Shown here in pieces: positions 25,598 to 32,709 of a stretch of DNA of 64,000 bases; the first letter of the stretch is position 1, and every line of letters begins with the position of its first letter. The notes below the pieces were generated by a model. The model saw only the letters and a program-made list of their open reading frames with translations, was not told where the DNA came from and made no database searches. The translations under genes and the position numbers were made by a program. Origin of the DNA: Paragordius varius (Eukaryota; Nematomorpha); assembly GCA_964247055.1 (NCBI GenBank), contig OZ176052.1:2232001-2296000 (forward strand), in the 5' to 3' direction.

Positions 25598-26842
25598 TGC
25601 ATTGTAATGGTTGCTTAATTAACACTAGAGTTGGGCAATTTGCGACACAGTAGTGTATGGAAAAAACAACAAAATATTGAAAATAAATGTAATGTAAGGG
25701 AATGTTTATTTGTTCAACATTTTGTTGTTTTTTTCCATACATTATGTTTCAAATTGCCCAACTATAGTGTAAAATAAGCAACCATCAAAATGCATACTGT
25801 AATTGAAAAGATGCAAAATGACCGCACAAAAAATTAGAAATTGTAAATAACCAATTAAAATTATTTTTAATATACATTATTTTCATGCACAAACAAAATT
25901 ACCGATTAGATTTGATGTTTGGAACAAACAATTAATGTACAATGTCAAGTGATTTGAATTAAATTTGTCAAGCTTTAACATTTTATCCACAAATTTGAGA
26001 CATGTGGAAAAATCATAAACATTATAAGATTGTATTGCTTTCATCCAAATATGATTGTAATTAGTATCCTTTATGTTATTATTATCATTATATAAAATGA
26101 GAGGCCCATTGGTGTTATAATGGCGAATATATCCTTTGTAATCTGCTAAAATTATTTGTTTGTCATACAATGACGTTTTTAAATCCTTTAATCGATCAAA
26201 CAAATTTTCTACTATATGGTTTAATCAAAAATTAACTTTCAGGTTCATCCAAATATGCGTTATTTATGAGTAATTTAAAGGATTCAAAGTTGCTTATATT
26301 ACTATGTAGGGCAAGTAAAGCATTTTCTTTGGCTGATTCCTGATTTGAAATTTCATGGTATAACTTGGCTTTCAGTAAATATAATTGGCTTTTTATATTC
26401 AATTAATATCTTTAAATAAAATACTTCATCCTTTAGAATTGTTTTAGAGCTGTCCTCAAATAATTCAATTAATAGTGTTATTTTCTTCACTTCATACTTA
26501 TAATTAAATATTGTATTAACCAACGATAACGCTTTCAAAAGGTACAACTTTTCGCTCATAAATTTGTGGCTATTGATTAAACTAATAACTCTTTCATATT
26601 CCTGATTGTTGTATAAATTTTCAGCAAATATTAAGAAACTATCAAAATCTTAATATATTAACATATAAAAACCTTGATATTTGTAAAAATAGTTCTCAGC
26701 CCAGTATAAAGCATTTTTTCTATCACCTGCGTTTAAATTTCCCCCTATGACAGCATGATAGCCTAACATCAAAATCGTTGATATGATAAAAAACCGTATA
26801 ATTTGATTGATCTTCATTAACACTTGAATACAACAAATTCAT
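16332..26842 (-). CDS. CDC16: CDC16/APC6, TPR subunit of the anaphase-promoting complex
   Basis: CDC16 is a TPR scaffold of the APC/C ubiquitin ligase that drives mitotic exit. Exons seen: candidate start exon 26824-26842 (MNLLYS), 26673-26726, 26498-26648, 26237-26388, 25903-26211, then 18498-18691, 17801-17953, 17033-17257, 16659-16794, 16332-16424. Family landmarks: SFAPSWILLGHIYHYLSEPN-like TPR (18.6 kb), LYVGLEYSLTQNHRVALEYV, PYWEPLFTNMGNL, ALDYFLKAQRLSPQTSDFY and a short C-terminus ending SSE. About 495 residues are accounted for. The phases show that one small exon (about 20 residues, before SLYALACYY) is still missing inside the 7.2-kb intron 18692-25902. The junction around 26389-26497 is phase-consistent, but the alternative of retaining part of that segment as coding cannot be excluded. 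Introns of 24 and 25 nt occur at 26649 and 26212. The 5' ATG sits at the edge of a transposon end. Confidence 0.85.
20553..20821 (-). repeat. 3' LTR of the Ty3/gypsy element
   Basis: TGTAAGG...CCTTACA repeat, nearly identical to the copy at 24782-25049, preceded on the plus strand by GGTAC. Confidence 0.92.
20977..24759 (-). CDS. Gag-Pol polyprotein of the Ty3/gypsy element
   Basis: A 1260-residue frame in the order gag, two zinc knuckles (CSNCGYRHGSATC and CFNCDKWNHFSTVC), aspartic protease with DTGA, reverse transcriptase with YLDD, RNase H with ETDAS, integrase with an HHCC zinc domain and the usual acidic core, then a short variable tail. Gag and pol share one frame, as in Mag-type elements. 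Base composition is markedly richer in GC than the surrounding host sequence, consistent with recent arrival. It looks whole. Confidence 0.93.
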   Translation of the reverse strand: MSQALDISKLILEPFKEPMNFTQYIRHIRRVLNSKNIESNDTTMKRTFLAFGGIQVIMKIETLAYPKLIDDMEWEEIATLATQIYSPISSLWLNRVEFYRLKKMPDESVMDFLERLKAKCEAGKFEGDIQSKLRDLFLVGLENPRVEREIQSKYPDGKKDGGPVPLQAIVDIAYSYELEDKKVHNIRDNNDMNNNNTSELPSSIQPVVNDNNTINQITRKLCSNCGYRHGSATCPAKGKRCFNCDKWNHFSTVCKATFRRPSIRTMTSPNNTPRIQVLINNIPTTFIYDTGAEVSVIGKRTWVNIGRPRLLPAPNLRTYNDGPIEVLGKSMISVVLNEEEKCLPCVVTQTNPPAVFGMNWMRVFRLEFPKNVFSVLHTQAPNNKMLFDYFDKLFSDELGTFKGPPIKLFIDPGAKPKVFPCRRVPLTLKPLVENEIDRLVKLKILRPIDPTQTPITWASPTVNIVKGNGEIRICADFRISINRYLAKDSHLIPTFDELATKVANGIIFSTLDLKDAYLQFPIDRASQTLVTITTHKGFYAYQRLPFGLTSAPIIFQRCMDNLLKDIPGICVYLDDVLISGATREEHDQRLREVFRRLQEAGLRLHRDKLQIGISRVKYMGYVISDQGIEPSNEKLEAIKNCPTPTDKTELRSFLGLINFHERFIPNCHPHLATLHKLSGKNTPWRWTPADDSEFAKAKSLLTRPPALMPFNDRFPLLIETDASNKGFGAILFHKTPQGKRPIFYASRTCSIAEKSYSTIEKEAKAIVFALEKFKYFIYGRPFEIYTDHKPLVSLFGRKRDINNINNSKLLRWISKTIGYEYEIFYKKGEENLADAATKQVRYLALKTLDVNKKVVEEATITDQRLSKVKNALRTNSWIDEDLKPFLKHKNDLECCYNLLYLNDRLVIPQAMQETILKLLHTGHSGLKTMKAQARCSVFWPELDTDLENYVERCEACQTYRPNAPENLPYRWNFNTLTWERLHIDVAGPVDGYYWLVTIDSASRWVEIDLLKSITSQSVLNCLEKHIARFGFPRQIVTDNATYFTSREFTTLLNHMNIKHICAAPYHPKTNGLVERVIKTLKTKYAATKTQQMHAYEAINTVLYSYRTSMHSSLKETPSAIFLKRRVHNPISWVKTTPVEFIEHENEPRREFQQDDPVYIKNEMAVGWRPGHILERRGLLSYEVQDEEGIRKRKHADQLRRRSGGNSYETNPLIEHKYPSVESVPGHVEAHSEQTFHPTSESQIVHAPTPATSWQDVPQNR
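24782..25049 (-). repeat. 5' LTR of the Ty3/gypsy element
   Basis: Partner of the 20553-20821 repeat; followed on the plus strand by the GGTAC target duplication. Confidence 0.92.
25564..25594. repeat. (TA)n microsatellite
   Basis: About 30 bp of TA repeat immediately left of a MITE insertion. Similar TA tracts occur at 31405-31428, 40170-40208, 47716-47741, 48653-48691, 61941-62009 and 62333-62372. Confidence 0.9.
25594..25798. mobile_element. Hairpin MITE, AGTATGCATT family copy 1
   Basis: Long imperfect inverted repeat: AGTATGCATTGTAATGGTTG at the left is mirrored by CAACCATCAAAATGCATACT at the right. Inner arms also pair (GGGCAATTTG / CAAATTGCCC and CATACA-type segments). A second copy lies at about 54391-54566. 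Non-coding, in a CDC16 intron. Confidence 0.8.
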
Positions 26843-26853
26843 TTTAGTCCTTC

Positions 26854-27334
26854 GATTCATATTGGGGTAGTTACATACCCCAGGCCTGCTTAAAATTAAA
26901 TTCTTTAAAAATATAGAAGGAATCCATGGTAAAATTTTGCACTTATATAACATTAATAAATTAATATATAAACAAATTTATTCAAAAATACTTGATATTA
27001 CTTATTTTAAGCTAACGAAAGGTAAAAATTTGGTCAACGTGATATGTGTGCACTAGTAAAATTAAAAAAATACAAAATAAACGGTTTTTTCTTTTTCTAT
27101 CAATGTTAAATGTAATTAAATAGAATAGCTTTAATTCTACCCTTAAAATAAATGAAGACGATATTTTGCAAAAATTATATAAAATAAAAATGGCGTCGAA
27201 GTAGTTTGATATAAAACTTTTTTTTCAGAGAAAATTTTTTAGAAATTTGGCATATTGGGACCGTTTCATTCAGTAGTTTTTTATAAAAATCCTAACTCAA
27301 ATTTAGTCTGGGTTTAGATACCCCAATTTGAATC
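26854..27334. mobile_element. Non-autonomous element with GATTCAAATTGGGGTA ends, copy 1
   Basis: Bounded by GATTCATATTGGGGTA at the left and TACCCCAATTTGAATC at the right. The reverse complement matches 30273-30500 plus 32105-32325 in order (shared blocks: CTGAATGAAACGGT, GACGCCATTTTT, ACATTTAACATTGATA, GGTAAAAATTTGG inverted). About 480 bp, non-coding. It abuts the 5' end of CDC16. Confidence 0.7.
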
Positions 27335-27344
27335 AAAGTTTTAA

Positions 27345-28232
27345 AAGTACGAGACCAAAAACACAGCGTTAACAAAAATAACCTGATAAAATCTAAATTC
27401 TGATAGGAATAATTGGATTACCATATGGATTTTAGTTTTACCCTTACGAGTGATTTAATAAACATTTGTAATGAGTGCTCCATATCAAATGGCACAGTTT
27501 GCGCACATTCTTCCAATTTTCTTTTTAAAAGCCAGTGGCTTCATTTCAAAAAATATCAGTAAAATATATGAAGAATTACTTATAAAAAAAGTAATATTTT
27601 CAAAAAAATTTTTAGATGTGGGCTGCGGAATTCCCTTTGCTCTTCTAAAATGGGCTAGTCCCCTTAAAATAAACGCAAAATGCTGGGATTGGCCTTATAA
27701 AAGTTTTAAATATGTATTAAGATATCAAAAACATTTTTAAATGCACCCTTTTTTCAAAATTCAAGTCTTTAACAAAATTCCATTCAAGCGTACTTCAAAC
27801 TATGTTGTGGCATGGTAGTTTAAAAAAACTAGCCCATTCAAAAAGCAATAATTTGGGCCTTTAGAGCCCACATCTTATTATAAGAATTTTTTAAAAATTC
27901 TGATTTGCTTTTTACATCTAATTTATGATAAATTTTAGTGATTTTTTCGGAAAGAAGCATTTATTTTTCACCGAAAAAAATTATTTTTAAAAACTGCGCA
28001 AATTTTGCCATTATGGAGAACTTACCAAAAAAGTGCAAATAACTTATATTCAAATTACTAGTAACGGCCAAACCCACAAGGACCATCATAATCCTGATAC
28101 ATTTTTTTATCCCGAATAATATATTTCATTATGGACACAGTGTTTTTTTAAAAAAATTTATCGTTCGCCTAAGAGGCTAAAGAAAGCACAATTTATTTGG
28201 CCCATGGCTAAATATATTTTACCACATTATTA
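27345..28232. repeat. Two facing copies of a dispersed 0.4-kb repeat (large inverted repeat)
   Basis: 27345-27740 (minus) and 27780-28232 (plus) are related to each other in opposite orientation and to 31490-31995 and 56820-57240. Shared order: AGCCCACATCTAA, a CTTTTTA tract, ATTTTAGTGATTTTTT, GAAGCATTTA, GCGCAAATTTTGCC, GAGAACTTACC, AAAGTGCAAATAACTT, CATAATCCTGATA. The second copy ends TACCACATTA, like the 3' end of the 30539-32012 element, so these are probably fragments of that element family. Confidence 0.6.
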
Positions 28233-28813
28233 AATTTTAAATGACCCTGGGGTATAAAACAAGTCCAAAATGTCATATGTTAATTAGTGTAACTTTTGAA
28301 ATCACAAAAATGATAGAGTTGAAAAATTAATTCATGATCGCTAAACGGGTAAGGAGAAATTTGGTCTCTGATAACCGTCATTATTTATCATACTGTCAAT
28401 TCTTACTATATTTTTAAATATATGCTATAAATCTAAAACAAAATAAAATTACCCAATACAATTATTCAAAGTTTATTACAACATTACTAATAAGAGAATA
28501 ATTTTTCGGCGGTCACAATCGACTATTGTGCTTTCAGTTATATTCGTAACAGATTAATTATACAGTTGTATCAAATACGCGTTTAATTTTACATGTACAC
28601 ACGGTTTGATCGAACTGTGTTTTATATAAAAATAAATGTATAAATTTTATTCCAATTAGGCTCGCATTTCTAAAGTAATTTATTTTTGTATCAAATTCAG
28701 AAATATCGTCAACCATTCTTGGTGTGCGTCAAAAAACTCTTATTAAAAAACGCGCAAAAAATAATTTGCTAAATGTGATTGGTGGTAAATGATAAGATAT
28801 GTAAACAAATAAA
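28233..28813. other. Intergenic, nothing recognised
   Basis: AT-rich sequence between repeat copies and the BORCS8-like exon. No open frame of note, terminal repeat or RNA gene was recognised. Confidence 0.5.
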
Positions 28814-29065
28814 TCAGCTTCTTTCGGATAATTTGTGTGTATCTGACATATTTGGTTTTAAATTACTTAATACATTAAAAAAATCATTGGCTTCATATTC
28901 ACAAGTTCTAAGAACCTTAGCTTCATAATCAAACGCATTATGAAGCAGTTTATCCACCCTGATTATTTTTATTATAGGTGTTATTGATTTTGTATTCACA
29001 TTCAACAACAATTTATTTGCGAATCTGATAGTATTTTTCTTATTTGTTATTTCAATTTCCTCCAA
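28814..29065 (-). CDS. Small protein, possibly BORCS8-like; exon with uncertain start
   Basis: An 83-codon frame ending at a stop at 28814. It begins after a plausible acceptor (AATAAAAAG) and has no in-frame ATG at its head, so an upstream exon or non-ATG annotation is needed. The stretch EEIEITNKKNTIRFANKLLL, then NTKSITPII and a helix ending YEANDFFNVLSNL, can be laid without gaps against the N-terminal part of animal BORCS8/MEF2BNB (EEPEM...KFTESVYVLANEPSVAL). BORCS8 is a subunit of the BORC complex that positions lysosomes. Identity is low and no profile search was possible, so the family call is tentative; it may equally be an unrelated small helical protein. Confidence 0.35.
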   Translation of the reverse strand: MEEIEITNKKNTIRFANKLLLNVNTKSITPIIKIIRVDKLLHNAFDYEAKVLRTCEYEANDFFNVLSNLKPNMSDTHKLSERS

Positions 29066-29855
29066 TACTTTTTATTAATGAAATGGTTAAATCTTACTTT
29101 TAATATTTTTACGTGAACGTAACTAAATGTCAAAAAGGAGGTGGTTCATATTTTGGGAATCATAAATGGCTATTTATTAAAAACCGTATCAGACGAGTAA
29201 TGCAGGAAAAACCAAAAAATTTAAATGATATTTTGCTTATTTTCTAAAACAAAGAGGTAAAATGAATCAACTTACAAAATAGGTTAAAAAAAGAGATATT
29301 GTTTAGAATTAAATTGGCTGAGTGTTTTGATTGCACTCAACAAAATCACGATATTCGCTTTGACCGTCGCCTGTATGAAAGCTTAACATATTTAGATATA
29401 TTGACTTTTTAATTATCACATCAAAATATTTGTACTGGTATAAGGTAATACTGTATACTGTATATCATCTACTAGCTAGCTGAATCTTTAGTATTATAAA
29501 CATTAAAAAGGCTGTTAAACTTTAGAAAAAGTTATTTCTGGTAATTGTATATTATTATCAAAGAGGGAAAAATCAGATAATTTTTGTTAATAATTCATAG
29601 TATGTATTATATTTTGGGTTAGCAATCCATCATAAGATAATTTTAATTAAAAAATGACACTTTGGTGAGATTATAGCCAATAAAATTAAAAAATGCGGTA
29701 AAATGTTTTAATTTTATTTTAAAATGAACACATAAAAAATTGTTTTGATTTACACCATATAAAAAAGATGAACCATAATTTACAAGATGTTCCCTTTTTT
29801 TAGTTTAAATTAAATTTTGGGCTTTATCGAATTTTACTTTCAAATTTAAAAAAAA
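29066..29855. other. Intergenic, nothing recognised
   Basis: Contains GGGAATCATAAATGG at about 29156, which also occurs at 20534 just inside the hAT right end, so a small hAT-derived fragment may lie here. No gene found. Confidence 0.4.
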
Positions 29856-29856
29856 A
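29848..29856 (-). terminator. Oligo-T terminator of the 5S rRNA gene
   Basis: Nine consecutive A residues on the plus strand give a T9 run directly after the 3' end of the 5S RNA, the normal RNA polymerase III stop. Confidence 0.8.
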
Positions 29857-29971
29857 TTACGACACCCGGGATTCCCAGGCGGTCACCCATCCAAGTACTA
29901 ACCGGGCTCAACGTTGCTTAACTTCGGTGTTCGGAAGGGAACCGGTGCTTTCAACGTGATATGGTCGTAAT
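29856..29971 (-). rRNA. 5S ribosomal RNA
   Basis: Read on the minus strand, the sequence carries the 5S core in order: CCGAAGTTAAGCAACG (box A / loop region), CCCGGTTAGTACTTGGATGG, GTGACCGCCTGGGAAT and GGGTGTCGTAA. The termini ATTACGAC and GTCGTAAT pair to form helix I. About 116-117 nt, close to the family length of about 119-120. The internal polymerase III control region is intact and a T9 terminator follows, so it is likely functional. It is a single copy in this window, not a tandem array, and lies among transposon copies. It is one of the few GC-balanced segments of the region. Confidence 0.95.
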
Positions 29972-30272
29972 ATATTTGTTAAAAATTGAAATATAACTTA
30001 TATTTTGTTTTTACTACACAAAACTTTTTCTTGGACGAATCGATTTAGGGGAAAAGAAATCAAAATTCTAGTAAAGGACGCATGTCGTCAATCTCTGCGC
30101 ACTATGTTAATTTAATATTGTAATTAGTGCCATTGGCATAATTTGGGAATTTATATATCTTATATAATCACCTATGTGTTTATATTTTATAAAATATTCC
30201 GCTTAATACGCTGCCTTGGGTTTGATACACGAAATACAAATATATTTCAATGGCATATTTCTTTAACACTTC

Positions 30273-31398
30273 GATTAAAATTGGGGTATCCAAATATGTA
30301 AGTTAATATTTTCAAAAAAATTACTGAATGAAACGGTTTCAATTCAAATTTATGCTTCTACTATTTAAAATTATATAAATAAGCCAAAAGTACTTGAACG
30401 CCATTTTTTTGTAAAATATCGTGTTTATTTGATTAGCCTATAGTTTACATTTTTATAATCACATTTAACATTGATATAAAAAGAAAAAATGGTGTATCAG
30501 GTATCCAGAAAAGGGTGTGACAGGCATTGTTCCAACGGTAATGTGACCAGATAGGCTGTTTTTCGCAGTACAGTACTGGGTTTTCAGAAAAAAACTGCGC
30601 CTGTACTGCGCCCACTTTTGTACTGCTTTTTGAAAAAAATTTAATTTTTATAAATATATATTAACCTTTTATTTATTCAAAAAAATTATTTTAGAAACTA
30701 ATATAATATCCTCTGTAAAAATAACTCCATCATTTGTAAAAAATGGTTTATTTTGCGGTAAAAATGGCCTATTTTTAATTGGTTAATATTTTATCTGCTC
30801 TATTTATACATAAAACTTAACATTGCAGCCTTTGGCGCAATGGCGAAACTATACTGGGACTCCACACGGTATGATTCAGGCTAATGGCTCGTTCAATCAG
30901 GGCTTTCGCAAAATAAGGTGCCTCAAAATTTAAAATTAACAAATTAATTTATGATTTTTATATAAATGTTTGATCAAGTTTAGAGAGTCCATTTTTTGTT
31001 TTAATTATCAAATGGAAAATTATATAGAAAATTATTCCCGTAACATATTATATAAAATTTATTATATATGGCATATGATTTCGAAAAAACATTTTTTTCG
31101 TATCAAAAAATTAAGAGTTTTTACGATTTCTATACTCATTAGGTGGGAGATATAATATTACTTATTTTTTCCCCTAAACTATAATTTTTATTAGTTTCTT
31201 ATTTTTTTGCATAATTTGAGATATTTTGAAGCGTACTAAATCCCTTTTTCTAAATAATTCGATGATGTTGAATATTACTATAGGTTCAGAATTTTAATTT
31301 AAAAGTTTTGCCAATTTTGTTGAATTTTTGTAAAAACATTTTTATTAAACATAAATTTACAAATTTTTTAATTAAAAATTGGATTGAGAGCATTATCG

Positions 31399-31435
<37 letters not shown>

Positions 31436-32325
31436 TATAACATCTCAACCTTTTATATCGTCCATTGTTAAAAATATTATGAAGTACGCTTGAACAAAAC
31501 TAAAAATTAATTTTTTGAAAATGTGCATTTTTTAAAAAATATATTTAGTTAATATCAAATTAGTATATATTTAAAATTGTTGTATTTTGGAATTTTTGCG
31601 TTTATTTTAAGAGAACAGTCCATTTTAAAAGAGCCAAAAAATTTGGGACTTTCAGAGCCCACATCTAAAATTTTTAAAAATATTTTTTGCTTTTTATATG
31701 TAGTTTATGTTACATTTTAATGATTTTTTTGAAATAAAGCATTTACTTTCACCAAAAAATATATTTAAAAAAAATTGCGCTCCTTTTGCAATTTTATACG
31801 GAGAACCTACCACAAAAGTGTAAACTTTCTTTAATAACTCGTAAAGGTTAAAACTAAACCATGATAATCCTGATATTTTCCTATCAGATATATATTTCAT
31901 CAGGATATTTTTTAGTGGAAACTGTGTAATATACCACGCCGATGGTGTAAAAACAGGCAAAGTATGTTTTAATTTTGTACTGCGTCGAAGTTAAAAATAT
32001 TTGGTCACATTATCCAACGGTCACTGTCCTCACAGGACGACCCTTACCGCCTTCCTGCGCTTTTACACGCTTCAGGGCAGGGGGACGCCACTTTGATTTT
32101 GCCTAATTTTTAAATTTAGCTTATGCACAGTGTTGGCTAAATTTTTACCTTTAAGTTTTACCTCTGAATAAGTAATATTTAGTATTTTTGAATAAATTTT
32201 TGTTTATATTTAGGTTCATTAATTTTATATAAGTGCAAACTCTTGCCATGGTTTCAATTTTTTTTTATATTTTTTGAAATATCTAATTTTAAACAAGCCT
32301 GGGACTAACTACCCCAATTTGAATC
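30273..32325. mobile_element. GATTCAAATTGGGGTA element, copy 2, split by a nested insertion
   Basis: Left end GATTAAAATTGGGGTATCC (30273), right end CTACCCCAATTTGAATC (to 32325). Outer parts match copy 1 (26854-27334) in reverse orientation. A 1.5-kb element (30539-32012) and a GC-richer block absent from copy 1 (about 30500-30538 and 32013-32105) lie inside. No coding capacity seen. Confidence 0.65.
30539..32012. mobile_element. Nested 1.47-kb element with 8-bp target duplication
   Basis: TAATGTGACCAGATA at the left end is inverted at the right end (TATTTGGTCACATTA). The 8-bp sequence TCCAACGG flanks both sides (30531-30538 and 32013-32020), a clear target duplication of hAT length. GTACTGCG motifs occur near both ends (30600-30630 and 31977-31985), like subterminal transposase sites. 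No transposase frame is visible, so it is non-autonomous. Its right third matches the dispersed repeats at 27345-28232 and 56820-57240. A (TA)n tract lies at 31405-31428. Confidence 0.75.
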
Positions 32326-32411
32326 CCAGCCTAGTTTCTAAGAGATATTTTTTGTAATTAAATAAATTAGCAAAATGGAAATTTTGTATTTCACATAGTT
32401 GTTTATCATCT

Positions 32412-32561
32412 ATGAAAAATAACAGATCATGTTTGCAAATACATGAAATTATTGATGCACTTCAGCTAATGCTAAAGGCCATTACAAAGATATTAGAGTT
32501 TATTGACAAGGCAAGAATATACAGTAAAATTACTAAATGCTATTTGAACATATGGCATTAA
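32412..32561 (+). CDS. Possible small helical protein or terminal exon
   Basis: ATG-initiated frame of 49 residues with balanced, amphipathic composition (QIHEIIDALQLMLKAITKIL core) that differs from the random frames around it. A TTTCACATAG acceptor just upstream keeps the frame open, so it may be the last exon of a longer gene. No family recognised. It lies convergent to the formin 3' end, about 150 bp away. Confidence 0.3.
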   Translation: MKNNRSCLQIHEIIDALQLMLKAITKILEFIDKARIYSKITKCYLNIWH

Positions 32562-32709
32562 AATATTTATTTATATTATATTACAATAAAATGAATATAT
32601 AAACAAAAATAATATAAATACATTTTTGGTGAATTGTATTTTGACATTTTTGCGATATACCCACAAAACGCTTTCATTTATCATATTAATTTTGATTATT
32701 ATAAAACAT

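Noticed and set aside
26723-26953. 76-codon frame read as one CDC16 N-terminal exon
   Set aside because: It runs through the transposon terminus and lacks CDC16 similarity; the short exon 26824-26842 joins in phase instead.
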